From IMG/VR virus record IMGVR_UViG_3300006929_000024, positions 1-50,898 of that record: a DNA stretch of 50,898 nt, one strand, 5' to 3'. The translations under genes were made by a program, and so were the position numbers. Shown here piece after piece: positions 20,698-29,775 of the stretch (the first letter of the stretch is position 1; every line of letters starts with the position of its first letter). This DNA comes from a virus. Under the pieces are notes generated by a model. That model did not search any database. It was not told the DNA's origin and saw only the letters and a list, made by a program, of their open reading frames with translations.

Positions 20698-22170
20698 ATG
20701 AACTCAAAAAACTTACCTACAGAAAAACTAAGGCTCGAAGTAGAAAAGAAGTGGATTCAGCATGTAAAGTTTTGTCAGGATAACTTTTTGTATTTTGTTA
20801 AAGAGATATGGCCAGAGTTTATATATCGTAAAACTACAAACAAGAAAAACATAGGACACCATCAACTTATCTCAAATGAGTTTACAAAAATAGCTTCTGA
20901 GAAAAAAGGAAGGCTCATCATAAACATGCCCCCTAGACATACTAAATCTGAATTTGCTTCCGTATATTTTCCTGCCTGGATTATTGGTAAGTATCCAAAA
21001 ATGAAAATTATGCAAGTGTCTCATAATACTGAACTGGCCGTAAGGTTCGGGAGTAAAGTGCGTAATATCATAGACTCACCAGAATACAAACAAATTTTCG
21101 GAGATGTTAAATTAAGAGAAGACTCAAAAGCAAAAGGTAGATGGGAAACAAACAAAGGTGGAGAATATTATGCAGCTGGTGTTGGAGCATCAATCACGGG
21201 TCGTGGAGCTGATTTATTGATTATTGATGATCCACACACGGAACAAGATTCTATGTCTGATATGGCTATGGAACGTGCATATGAATGGTACACTTCAGGA
21301 CCACGACAAAGATTACAACCTGGAGGCTCAATATTATTAGTAATGACAAGATGGGCAGAAGATGATTTGACTGGCAGATTGTTAAAGGCTCAAACGGAAC
21401 CTAAAGCAGATACATGGAAACAAATTTCTTTTCCAGCGATCCTCGAATCAGGGAACCCAGTATGGCCTGAATATTGGACCCTAGAAGAATTAGAAAAGTT
21501 AAAAGCTTCTGTACCAATTAGGAATTGGTCAGCCCAGTACATGCAAGAACCAACTTCTGATGAAGGAGCTATAATAAAACGAGAGTGGTGGCAACCTTGG
21601 GAGAAAGAAGACATACCTAATTTGGTGCATATTATACAAAGTTATGATACAGCATTTAGTAAAAAAGAAACTGCTGACTATTCTGCTATTACGACTTGGG
21701 GTATTTTTTATCCTGATGAAGTAACACCCAATATAATTTTACTTGATGCACTTAGAGGTAAATATGATTTTCCTGAACTCAAAGCTGTTGCATTAGATAC
21801 GTATAAATATTGGGAACCTGAAACGATAGTGATAGAACAAAAAGCAAGTGGCGAACCTTTAACGCAAGAATTTAGAAGAATGGGTATACCTGTTGTACCA
21901 TTTGTACCGACTAAGGGTAATGATAAACATACCAGAGTAAATGTGGTAGCTCCTATTTTCGAGAGTGGTCAGGTATGGTATCCTTATGGAGAAAAATTTG
22001 CCGAAGACGTGATTGACGAATGTGCAGCATTTCCAAATGGTGCCAACGATGACTATGTAGACAGTATGTCCCAAGCAATGTTAAGATATAGAAAAGGCAA
22101 TTTTGTTGAATTATATTCTGACTACATAGACAATGAGGATAGAATTCCTAAAGAATATAATTATTATTGA
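20698..22170 (+). CDS. terL: Terminase large subunit
   Basis: The ATPase domain has a variant Walker A PPRHTKSE (78-85), Walker B LLIIDD (173-178) and a coupling motif region (VMTRWAEDDL). The RNase H-fold nuclease domain shows YDTAF (D317), IEQKASG (E380) and DDYVDS (451-456). The 490-aa length is normal for the family. It cuts and pumps DNA into proheads through the portal encoded 2.6 kb downstream. The start is fixed by an upstream stop. The transcript is probably leaderless or the promoter lies further upstream. Confidence 0.96.
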   Translation: MNSKNLPTEKLRLEVEKKWIQHVKFCQDNFLYFVKEIWPEFIYRKTTNKKNIGHHQLISNEFTKIASEKKGRLIINMPPRHTKSEFASVYFPAWIIGKYPKMKIMQVSHNTELAVRFGSKVRNIIDSPEYKQIFGDVKLREDSKAKGRWETNKGGEYYAAGVGASITGRGADLLIIDDPHTEQDSMSDMAMERAYEWYTSGPRQRLQPGGSILLVMTRWAEDDLTGRLLKAQTEPKADTWKQISFPAILESGNPVWPEYWTLEELEKLKASVPIRNWSAQYMQEPTSDEGAIIKREWWQPWEKEDIPNLVHIIQSYDTAFSKKETADYSAITTWGIFYPDEVTPNIILLDALRGKYDFPELKAVALDTYKYWEPETIVIEQKASGEPLTQEFRRMGIPVVPFVPTKGNDKHTRVNVVAPIFESGQVWYPYGEKFAEDVIDECAAFPNGANDDYVDSMSQAMLRYRKGNFVELYSDYIDNEDRIPKEYNYY

Positions 22171-22177
22171 GGATAAT

Positions 22178-22294
22178 ATGATACAAAAAATTAAAGACAT
22201 ATTTAGTAAAATTAAAAAAAGATTATTTGGAAAATTGTGTGAGTGTCTTCCTAAGAAAAAAAAGGGAAGAGGCAGACCACCAAAAACAGGATAA
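22178..22294 (+). CDS. 38-aa basic peptide with an AT-hook
   Basis: The product is very basic and ends GRGRPPKTG: residues 30-36 are a canonical AT-hook (R-G-R-P core), which binds the minor groove of AT-rich DNA. The N-terminal 20 residues form an amphipathic basic helix. A GAGG SD lies at normal distance, and the gene ends just before the next start. In an AT-rich phage, immediately after the large terminase, it could condense or mark DNA for packaging. That is inference. Confidence 0.6.
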   Translation: MIQKIKDIFSKIKKRLFGKLCECLPKKKKGRGRPPKTG

Positions 22295-22297
22295 CTA

Positions 22298-24772
22298 ATG
22301 GCAGAAGAGGAAAGTTCGGGTATCGGTTTTGGTACAGTAGCTGGTGTAGGAACTGCACTTGCTGGTGGAATCGGTTTATTATTGAATCGTAAGAAGGCGG
22401 TCAAGGAAGCCAGACAATTTTTAAAAGATACAAAACCAAGAGATTTAACTTTAGATGAAGCTACAAAAGTAGATGAAGTTATAAAAAAAGATGTTGTACC
22501 TGACCCTGATATAAACCAAAGAGCTTTAGTTACATTAGAGCAATCAAAAAAATTTGTTAAAGAAGCAGATGATGAACTTGGTAGGATTGAACAAGCTGTA
22601 AACGAACAACCACTAACGATGGGTGGAACTGCTGATAAAAATGAATTGTATGGAGTAGGTCCTGCCTTGTATGATTATGTTGCAAAACTTCCTAATAAAA
22701 AAGCAAAAACACCTGGAGAGTGGTCTTCTATATTTAGAAGTAAAATGGATTTAGAATATATAGAACCTGGTACAGGTGCTATGAGAAAAAGAGCAGTACC
22801 CTTACAAGAAGTAGAAGATGCTGCAATCGCAACTTATGACACAAGGGGTAATTTAAAAGGAGGGGTATTGTTTGATTTAGTACAGGACCCTGATGGTAAA
22901 AAAGCAAAATTAAGTATACCTACCATATTAAGTTTTATAAGAGGTTCACCATCTAATAATATAAAAGTTATAAAATATGGAACTACAAATTTTAAAAAAC
23001 AAGCTGATTCTTATTTAAATGATTTAAGAATATTAGATAAAGAAATAACTGACGCTAATGAATTTACAAGAGGTTTAAATAAAGAACAGTTACAGAAAAA
23101 AATCCTAGAATTACAAAAATTGCCTCCAAGCGATGAAGTCACAAATAATTTACAACTTGCAAACCAAGTATTAGAAAAAAAAGTAAGTTTAAATAATTAT
23201 ACAGGACTATTTGAATATGGCATACAAACAGGTACTATAAGTAATATGCAGCGTTTTGATGTCTTACCTAGAACATTAGATTATGCAAGATCAATAGGAG
23301 TTAGTTCTAGAGTAATAGATAATGTAAATGTTAAAGGTAAAACTTTTGATGAATTATTTTTTAATCGTGACACTGTAAAAAATAATTTTAACAGAAACAA
23401 AGTAGGGCAGAATGTTGATCCTGTTGCTAAATATTCTGAGGCTCATGATAGAAATTATCGTTACATGGGTAGTGAAGATTACTTTGAAGATATTCTATAT
23501 ATGGACAACGACATGATTGAAAAGTTGCCAACACAAATGCAAAGTTTATATAATCGTTCTCATTATAGCACAGACCCTGCTGGAAAAAATATATTAGGAC
23601 AATTTTTTCACATAAGAGGCGGCACTAGAAAAGTAGAAGGACCAGGTGGTAAAAAAGCTACTGTAGCTTCAGAAATACAATCTGATGAATTACAAACACA
23701 AGCAAATAACGTAGTAAGAATTAGAGATAATTTTATTCAAAAAACTTTGAGAGATATGAATACTGACGAAGGAAGAAAATTAAGTGAAAACTATCGAAAC
23801 ATGTCAAATGAAGAAAGACTTGCCTCTCAACCTATAAAAGAAGCAGCTAAAAGTTTTTATCAAAAAGCGTCTGAATTAAGACAAAACCCTTTTAATAGAC
23901 AAGATTTAAATAATTTATTAAACAGAGATACCTTAAAAGATAAAAGTGATGAGTTAATGAGTATTGCAGCTAAAGGTAGATATATGACCAAAGCTGATCA
24001 AACTAATTTTAATAAAATTGCAGACGAAATAGATTTCATAAAAAGTAAAGCTCCTAAACAAGCTCCGCCAAGAATGCCTTCTGGCGATGAGCTACCTTAT
24101 GTGCCTTTTAACAAAGATAAAGAATGGGCAGGTTTAAGTATAAGATATTTACTTAGAAAAGCTGCAAGAGAAGGAACAGATTATGTAGCTATAGAACCTT
24201 TTGAGTTAGTTGGTTTTAAAAGAGGAGATGGTAAAGTTGTTAAACAATTAGAATGGTATGGTAACTATAGAGGTGGGGGTAGTGCTAAAGTAAAACTAAG
24301 TAGTAAAAACTCTAGTAAAAAAAGAGATATGAATCCTAAAGTAGTAACTAAAATTCCAAAAGCACCAGGGTCTGGTAAAGCAATGATACCTTACTCCGAA
24401 GTAAAAGATGGTCCAGCAGCTCTACCTGATGCAATGAAAACATTAGGAAAAAGATATGACTTAAAAGTAGGCACTATTAGATTAGCTAAATCAGACCCAG
24501 ATAAACCTTTTAAGATATTAGGGCGACCAAAAGATTATTTAAATCCTGATACTGGAGAAGTATACAAAGCTAGAGAACATATTGCAGCCTTTAAGACAAG
24601 AGATGAAATACCTTATAATGTAAGTAAAGATGATGTGATTGAAGTTCAAAAAGGGAATTCTGATTTATACTATGAAGCATTTTCAATTCAAGTAAGACCT
24701 GAGTTTAAGAATATACCGATGACCACTTACAAAAAAGGTGGATTAGTGGTAGACTTATTTAAGTGGAGATAA
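22298..24772 (+). CDS. Large virion-associated protein with polyvalent-protein-like (EIQSD) domain
   Basis: An 824-aa protein. Residues 9-30 are a glycine-rich hydrophobic segment. VASEIQSDELQTQ (E459-D463) and EWAGLSIRYLLRKAAREGTDYVAI (from W610) form the paired motifs found in phage/plasmid polyvalent proteins that are carried into the host with DNA. The enzymatic role of that domain is unclear. The C-terminus ends KKGGLVVDLFKWR (812-824), with the GG-L motif seen in several other virion-region proteins here. Its place between terminase and portal fits an ejected protein. Confidence 0.65.
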   Translation: MAEEESSGIGFGTVAGVGTALAGGIGLLLNRKKAVKEARQFLKDTKPRDLTLDEATKVDEVIKKDVVPDPDINQRALVTLEQSKKFVKEADDELGRIEQAVNEQPLTMGGTADKNELYGVGPALYDYVAKLPNKKAKTPGEWSSIFRSKMDLEYIEPGTGAMRKRAVPLQEVEDAAIATYDTRGNLKGGVLFDLVQDPDGKKAKLSIPTILSFIRGSPSNNIKVIKYGTTNFKKQADSYLNDLRILDKEITDANEFTRGLNKEQLQKKILELQKLPPSDEVTNNLQLANQVLEKKVSLNNYTGLFEYGIQTGTISNMQRFDVLPRTLDYARSIGVSSRVIDNVNVKGKTFDELFFNRDTVKNNFNRNKVGQNVDPVAKYSEAHDRNYRYMGSEDYFEDILYMDNDMIEKLPTQMQSLYNRSHYSTDPAGKNILGQFFHIRGGTRKVEGPGGKKATVASEIQSDELQTQANNVVRIRDNFIQKTLRDMNTDEGRKLSENYRNMSNEERLASQPIKEAAKSFYQKASELRQNPFNRQDLNNLLNRDTLKDKSDELMSIAAKGRYMTKADQTNFNKIADEIDFIKSKAPKQAPPRMPSGDELPYVPFNKDKEWAGLSIRYLLRKAAREGTDYVAIEPFELVGFKRGDGKVVKQLEWYGNYRGGGSAKVKLSSKNSSKKRDMNPKVVTKIPKAPGSGKAMIPYSEVKDGPAALPDAMKTLGKRYDLKVGTIRLAKSDPDKPFKILGRPKDYLNPDTGEVYKAREHIAAFKTRDEIPYNVSKDDVIEVQKGNSDLYYEAFSIQVRPEFKNIPMTTYKKGGLVVDLFKWR

Positions 24773-24773
24773 T

Positions 24774-27176
24774 ATGGATGTAGAAAAACTAGAAAAGTTT
24801 GAAGACGACCAAGTAGAAAGTGGTGTCGAAGAAGTTGATGTCGAGATAGAAGAGCCAGTAGACGAGCAAAAAGCTCAAGCGCAAATGGCAGAAGAGGAAG
24901 CTGCTGCTGCACAAATGTTTTATGCAAACATTGCTGAAGAAATGGATGATACTGTTTTATCTAGACTTGGTAGTGAATTAATAACAGACTATAGAAGAGA
25001 TAAACAATCAAGAGGTGATTGGGAAAAAGCTTATACTTCTGGTTTAGATTTATTAGGTTTTAAAGTAAATGAAGAAGCTAGACCTTTTACTGGTGCATCT
25101 TCTGTAACACATCCATTACTTGCAGAATCTGTAACACAATTTCAAGCACAAGCTTACAAAGAATTACTACCAGCTCAAGGTCCTGTTAACACACAAGTTA
25201 TTGGAGATCAAACTTCTGAAAAATCAGAACAAGCACTTAGAGTAAAAGATTTTATGAACTATATGCTTACAGATAAAATGGAAGAGTACACAACAGACTT
25301 TGACCAATTATTATTTTATCTACCTCTTGCAGGTTCAGCATTTAAAAAAATATATTATGATGAGGTTATGGCTAGAGCAGTATCAAAGTTTGTACCTGCT
25401 GAAGATTTAGTTGTTCCTTATTATGCAACAGACATAAAAGAATCTGAAAGAATTACACATGTTTTAAAAATGTCTGAAAACGAAATTTTAAAAAAACAAG
25501 TTTCTGGATTTTATCGTGATGTAGATATTTTACCATCCCAACAAGATGACAATGAAATACAAGACAAATATAATCAAATGGAAGGTGTAGACCAAACTGG
25601 AGATAGTGATTACCAATTTAATATTTTAGAAATGCACGTGCATTTAGATATTGAAGAATACATGACTCCTAACTCTGAAGAAAAAAATATTAAGATACCA
25701 TACATTGTGACTATTGATGAAGGCTCTCAAGAAATACTTTCCATATATAGAAACTATAGTCCTGACGATCCATTAATGAATAGAAAAGAATATTTTGTGC
25801 ATTATAAATTTTTACCAGGTTTAGGTTTCTATGGTTTTGGTTTAATTCATATGATTGGTGGTTTATCAAGAACTGCAACTGCTGCACTTAGACAATTATT
25901 AGATGCAGGTACACTTTCAAACTTACCTGCTGGTTTTAAATCAAGAGGTATACGAGTACGAGATGATGACCAAGCTTTTCAACCTGGAGAATTTAGAGAT
26001 GTTGATGCTCCTGGAGGTAATATTAAAGATCAATTTATGATGTTACCATTCAAAGAGCCAAGTAATACGTTAATGCAACTTTTAGGATTTGTTGTACAAG
26101 CTGGACAAAAATTTGCTGGTGTAATGGACATGCAAACGGGAGAAGACAAGCAAAATAGAGCAGTTGGAACTACGTTAGCTCTTCTTGAACGTGGTTCAAG
26201 GGTCATGAGTGCTATACATAAGCGTTGTTATTATGCAATGCGTATTGAATTTAGGCTTTTAGCTACTGTTTTTGGCACTTATTTACCCCCAAGTTACCCT
26301 TATGCTGTTCCTGGTGGGGACAAAATGATAAAAATGATGGATTTTGGTCCCGAAGTTGACGTAATTCCAGTCGCAGACCCAAATATTTTCAGTTTATCAC
26401 AAAGAATTACACTTGCGAGTCAACAATTACAGGTTGCACAGTCAAATCCACAACTTCACAATCTTCGAGAAGCATATAAACGTGTTTATGAAGCTATGGG
26501 AACAAAAGATATAGATAAAATACTAAAGCCAGAGGATAAACCAACACCAACTGACCCTGGTGCTGAAAATTCTAATGCTTTACGAATGAAAGTACCTACT
26601 GCTTTTCCTTTTCAAAACCATGATGCTCATATTGCATCACATGTTGCTTTTATGAAAACAAGAATGGTACAAGTAAATCCTATGGTACACGCATTATTAA
26701 CAGCACATGTACAAGAACATATTTCTATGAAATCAAGAGCACAAGTTTTCTTAGAAGTAAAACAAAATAGACCTGATTTAGTACAATTAGAGCAAGTTGA
26801 CCCACAATCATATTTAGCAGAAACAGAAAGTATGATTGCAGAACAAATTGCTCATCTTACAGCTATGTTTGCAGAAGCAGAGGGTGGAAAACAAGATCCA
26901 TTAATAGCATTGAAAAACAGAGAACTTGATTTAAGGGCTATGGATATGCAAAGAAGAGGTCAAGAGAACATGATGGATATGGAAAGAAAATCTGGTGAGT
27001 TTGCAGAAAGATTAGATTTAGATAGGATGCGAAGAGAAGATGCAGAAGAAGCATCTGGAGAAAGAATAAGAATTGCTGAAGAAAAACTTGACTTACAAGA
27101 AATGAAAATTAGAAACGATATGGAGAAAAACAATGAAGGGAAAAAGACAAGGACCCCCACCAAAGAAGGGACCTAA
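24774..27176 (+). CDS. Portal protein
   Basis: An 800-aa protein with the features of large podovirus-type portals: an acidic N-terminus (1-45), DYRRDKQSRGDWEKAY and PFTGASSVTHPLLAESVTQFQA near the clip/stem entry, a central FLPGLGFYGFGLIHMIGGLSRTATAALRQLLDAG segment (quoted in part) typical of the crown/wing region, and a long charged coiled-coil C-terminus (about 700-800). It forms the dodecameric DNA channel with the large terminase. It starts 2 nt after the previous gene. Confidence 0.88.
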   Translation: MDVEKLEKFEDDQVESGVEEVDVEIEEPVDEQKAQAQMAEEEAAAAQMFYANIAEEMDDTVLSRLGSELITDYRRDKQSRGDWEKAYTSGLDLLGFKVNEEARPFTGASSVTHPLLAESVTQFQAQAYKELLPAQGPVNTQVIGDQTSEKSEQALRVKDFMNYMLTDKMEEYTTDFDQLLFYLPLAGSAFKKIYYDEVMARAVSKFVPAEDLVVPYYATDIKESERITHVLKMSENEILKKQVSGFYRDVDILPSQQDDNEIQDKYNQMEGVDQTGDSDYQFNILEMHVHLDIEEYMTPNSEEKNIKIPYIVTIDEGSQEILSIYRNYSPDDPLMNRKEYFVHYKFLPGLGFYGFGLIHMIGGLSRTATAALRQLLDAGTLSNLPAGFKSRGIRVRDDDQAFQPGEFRDVDAPGGNIKDQFMMLPFKEPSNTLMQLLGFVVQAGQKFAGVMDMQTGEDKQNRAVGTTLALLERGSRVMSAIHKRCYYAMRIEFRLLATVFGTYLPPSYPYAVPGGDKMIKMMDFGPEVDVIPVADPNIFSLSQRITLASQQLQVAQSNPQLHNLREAYKRVYEAMGTKDIDKILKPEDKPTPTDPGAENSNALRMKVPTAFPFQNHDAHIASHVAFMKTRMVQVNPMVHALLTAHVQEHISMKSRAQVFLEVKQNRPDLVQLEQVDPQSYLAETESMIAEQIAHLTAMFAEAEGGKQDPLIALKNRELDLRAMDMQRRGQENMMDMERKSGEFAERLDLDRMRREDAEEASGERIRIAEEKLDLQEMKIRNDMEKNNEGKKTRTPTKEGT

Positions 27177-27324
27177 TCCTCAAGGATTAAATATAGTTAT
27201 GATAAGTCTTGGTAGTATGATGAATGCACCAGGATGTCCTCATAGAGAAAACGGAGTTAAAAGTGATATTAAAGGTATAAGTAATATACAAGTAAAAGGT
27301 AAAAAATTTATAGGAGTTAAATAA
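27133..27324 (+). CDS. Small conserved marine-phage protein (63 aa)
   Basis: A basic Pro/Gly-rich start (GKRQGPPPKKGPNPQG) and an end CPHRENGVKSDIKGISNIQVKGKKFIGVK (quoted in part) that I recall from marine phage hypothetical proteins, with a Cys-Pro-His patch that might bind metal. It overlaps the portal gene by 44 nt and is joined to the holin gene by TAATG. Confidence 0.7.
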   Translation: MKGKRQGPPPKKGPNPQGLNIVMISLGSMMNAPGCPHRENGVKSDIKGISNIQVKGKKFIGVK

Positions 27325-27713
27325 TGGCACTTACTGCACTAATAGGACCAGCAACTAAATTAATTGGAAAATTTGTTAGAGACAAAGATAAACAAGCACA
27401 ACTTGCTCATGAAATATCTACTATGGCAGAAAAACATGGTCAAGAATTAGCTCTGGCTCAAATAAAATTAAACACCGAAGAGGCAAAAGGTAATTGGTTT
27501 CAATCATCGTGGAGGCCATTGTGTGGATGGATTTGTGCGTTATCTCTTGGTATAAATTTTATGGTAGCTCCGATTTGTGCAGGATTTGGTATTACTGTTC
27601 CACAAGCTGACATGTCGGTCATGATGCCGCTTTTGCTCGGCATGCTAGGAATCGGGAGCCTCAGATCCTTGGACAAAATTAAAAAAGTGGATACAAAAGC
27701 ACCTAAAAAATAA
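27324..27713 (+). CDS. Holin of the 3TM family
   Basis: The pattern fits the 3TM holin family used by gene-transfer agents and many phages: an N-terminal amphipathic helix (ALIGPATKLIGKFV), a charged linker, SSWRPLCGWICALSLGINFMVAPI as the first TM with the typical WRP motif, a second TM (MPLLLGMLGIGSLRSLDKIKK) and a basic tail. It would permeabilise the inner membrane at lysis. It is separated from the M15 peptidase by 4.8 kb of head genes. Confidence 0.82.
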   Translation: MALTALIGPATKLIGKFVRDKDKQAQLAHEISTMAEKHGQELALAQIKLNTEEAKGNWFQSSWRPLCGWICALSLGINFMVAPICAGFGITVPQADMSVMMPLLLGMLGIGSLRSLDKIKKVDTKAPKK

Positions 27714-27901
27714 TGTACGATATAGATACTATACAAGTTTTAAGAGCAAAAATTAAAGATTCTATTGAAAAATATAAAGAAGATCTCATTTATGGTGTAG
27801 ACACAATAGAAAACTTGCAATATGCTAGAGGTAAGATCAACGCATTAGAGTCGTTGCTTCAGGACATAAATGACCTGCTAAAAAAGGAAGAAAAAATATG
27901 A
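27713..27901 (+). CDS. Hypothetical helical protein (62 aa)
   Basis: A short all-helical, acidic protein (IKDSIEKYKEDLIYGVDTIENLQYARGKI, quoted in part) linked by TAATG to the holin and by a 4-nt overlap (ATGA) to the co-chaperonin. Similar small helical proteins are common between holin and head genes in marine phages. The function is unknown. Confidence 0.7.
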   Translation: MYDIDTIQVLRAKIKDSIEKYKEDLIYGVDTIENLQYARGKINALESLLQDINDLLKKEEKI

Positions 27902-28332
27902 GTATAGAACTACAGAAGAAACCAAAACTAATACTACCATCTAAACCTAAACAAAAAACTAATATTCCATTAACGAAAGAACAAAGAGAAGCTTACCTAA
28001 ATACGCTTCCTGATCCAGTTGGTTATAGAATGTTATTAAAACCTTTTGTTCCTGAAAAGAAAACAGAAGGAGGTATTTTGTTATCAGACAAAACAACAGA
28101 AACAATGGAAATGACAACTGTTGTAGGTCTTGTAGTAAAAATGGGAGAACTTTGTTATAAGGATAAAACTAAGTTTCCAGAAGGACCTTGGTGTAAAGAA
28201 GGACAGTTTGTTATATATGGTAGATATGCAGGAGCTAGATTTAAAACTAAATTTGGCGAACACAGAATACTAAACGATGATGAGATTATTGCAACAATTA
28301 AGAAACCCGAGGACATCCTCGCACTATTTTAA
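27898..28332 (+). CDS. GroES-like co-chaperonin
   Basis: The core (about 40-140) follows the GroES/Cpn10 plan: PVGYRMLLKPF strand, a mobile loop KKTEGGILLSDKT (GGIxL binds the GroEL hinge), GLVVKMG, and EGQFVIYGRYAGARFK as the characteristic later beta strands. An N-terminal 40-residue Lys/Pro-rich extension is unusual. It probably directs host GroEL to fold the capsid proteins encoded next to it, as T4 gp31 does. Confidence 0.85.
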   Translation: MSIELQKKPKLILPSKPKQKTNIPLTKEQREAYLNTLPDPVGYRMLLKPFVPEKKTEGGILLSDKTTETMEMTTVVGLVVKMGELCYKDKTKFPEGPWCKEGQFVIYGRYAGARFKTKFGEHRILNDDEIIATIKKPEDILALF

Positions 28333-28341
28333 GGAGTAGTT

Positions 28342-29265
28342 ATGGCACAAGAACAACAACATGTAGAATTAGACACAGACGGCATTGAAGAAAAAGATAT
28401 ACAAATAGAACAAGAAAGTTCTATTGAAAAAGAAAAACCAGAACTTGAATCAGTTGATTTAGGTTACACAGACCCAATTAAAAAAGATGAAAAAGCTCAA
28501 GTTCAAAAAGAACTTCCTTTAGCAAAAGAAGATGATTTAGAGCAAGTATCTGATGGGGTTCAAAAAAGAATTAACCAGCTTACTAGAAAAATGAGAGAAG
28601 CTGAAAGAAGAGAAAAAGCAGCTCTTGATTATGCAAAAGGCTTACAAGGAAAATATAATAAATCTGAAAAAGATAAAAGTGTAGTAGATGAATCTTTTGT
28701 AAAAGAGTATGAAACAAGAGTAGATGCTCAAACTGAGCAAGTAAAACAAAAATTAAAAACTGCTATGGAATCACAAGACTATGATTCTATGATGACTGCA
28801 AATCAAGAACTTACTGCATTAGCTGTTGAAAAAGAAAAGGCTAAAATGAGAAAAGAGCAGTTAGAACAACAAAAAGCAGAAGCAGAAGAGATAGCAAAAC
28901 AACAACCTGTTCAACAAGAACCTATACCACAACAAGAGCCAAGTCCTAAAGCTAGAGACTGGGCAGATAACAATACTTGGTTTGGTCAAGACAAGGTTAT
29001 GACAAATGCAGCTTATACTATTCATACAGATTTAGTTCAAAAGGGGTTTGACCCAGAGTCTGATGACTACTATACTGAAGTTGATAAACAAATGAGGGAT
29101 AATTTTCCTAATAAGTTTGTTGAAGAACGACCAGTCCAAACTGTTGCCTCAGCGGGGCGTAAACAGCAAGGGCGCAGAAAAGTGACACTCACTCGGTCAC
29201 AAGTAGCAATAGCTAGAAAACTCGGAGTGCCATTAGAAGAATACGCTAAACACGTGAAAGGATAA
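28342..29265 (+). CDS. Putative capsid scaffolding protein
   Basis: A 307-aa, highly acidic and Gln/Glu/Lys-rich protein with long coiled-coil regions (about 70-190), a Pro/Gln linker (PVQQEPIPQQEPSP) and a basic C-terminal helix (RRKVTLTRSQVAIARKLGV). This composition and the position between portal and capsid genes are those of scaffold proteins, whose basic C-terminus binds the capsid protein. No sequence family was identified with certainty. Confidence 0.7.
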   Translation: MAQEQQHVELDTDGIEEKDIQIEQESSIEKEKPELESVDLGYTDPIKKDEKAQVQKELPLAKEDDLEQVSDGVQKRINQLTRKMREAERREKAALDYAKGLQGKYNKSEKDKSVVDESFVKEYETRVDAQTEQVKQKLKTAMESQDYDSMMTANQELTALAVEKEKAKMRKEQLEQQKAEAEEIAKQQPVQQEPIPQQEPSPKARDWADNNTWFGQDKVMTNAAYTIHTDLVQKGFDPESDDYYTEVDKQMRDNFPNKFVEERPVQTVASAGRKQQGRRKVTLTRSQVAIARKLGVPLEEYAKHVKG

Positions 29266-29267
29266 TT

Positions 29268-29738
29268 ATGACTGAAAAAATAGATAGAACTTCACGCAGT
29301 TCAAGGGAAACTGTAGAAACAAGAAATAAACCTTGGACTCCACCATCAAGTCTAGATGCACCTCCTGCACCAAAAGGATTCAAGCATCGTTGGATAAGAA
29401 CTGAAAGCTTAGGTTTTATGGATACAGGTAATGTATCTAAAAAACTTAGAGAAGGTTGGGTGTTCGTAAGAGCAGAAGAAGTAAAAAACCAACTTGGCGA
29501 TCATGATTATCCAGTGGTTCGAGAAGGACAATATCAGGGGTTAATCGGGGTTGGTGGCCTTGTGTTGGCAAGGATACCTGAAGAAATAGTCGAGCAACGC
29601 AAAAAATATTTTGATAATATTACTTCTGATCAAGTAAAATCCGTTGATAACGATATTCTAAGGGAGCAACGTCCCGAGATGCCTGTCAATATTGACAGAC
29701 AGTCAAGGGTAAGTTTTGGTGGCTCTCGCAAAAAGTGA
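29268..29738 (+). CDS. Head-region hypothetical protein (156 aa)
   Basis: Begins with a Ser/Arg/Pro-rich disordered segment, then FKHRWIRTESLGFMDTGNVSKKLREGWVFVRAEE, GLIGVGGLVLARIPEEIVEQRKKYFDN and a charged tail. I recall similar proteins in marine phages directly before capsid genes. A minor head or scaffold-associated role is inferred. It ends at a terminator hairpin that overlaps its stop codon. Confidence 0.72.
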   Translation: MTEKIDRTSRSSRETVETRNKPWTPPSSLDAPPAPKGFKHRWIRTESLGFMDTGNVSKKLREGWVFVRAEEVKNQLGDHDYPVVREGQYQGLIGVGGLVLARIPEEIVEQRKKYFDNITSDQVKSVDNDILREQRPEMPVNIDRQSRVSFGGSRKK

Positions 29739-29748
29739 GAGTTTTTTT
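29723..29748 (+). terminator. Terminator overlapping the end of the 29268 gene
   Basis: CTCTCGC (29723-29729) pairs with GTGAGAG (29735-29741; one G-U) across AAAAA, followed by T7. It lies just before the two capsid genes and may adjust their expression relative to the scaffold. Confidence 0.8.
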
Positions 29749-29775
29749 GTTAATTATTTTATAAGGAAATAAAAT

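Noticed and set aside
20655-20783. 42-codon frame overlapping the start of the large terminase gene
   Set aside because: It has no SD, runs out of frame through the conserved terminase start and resembles no protein.
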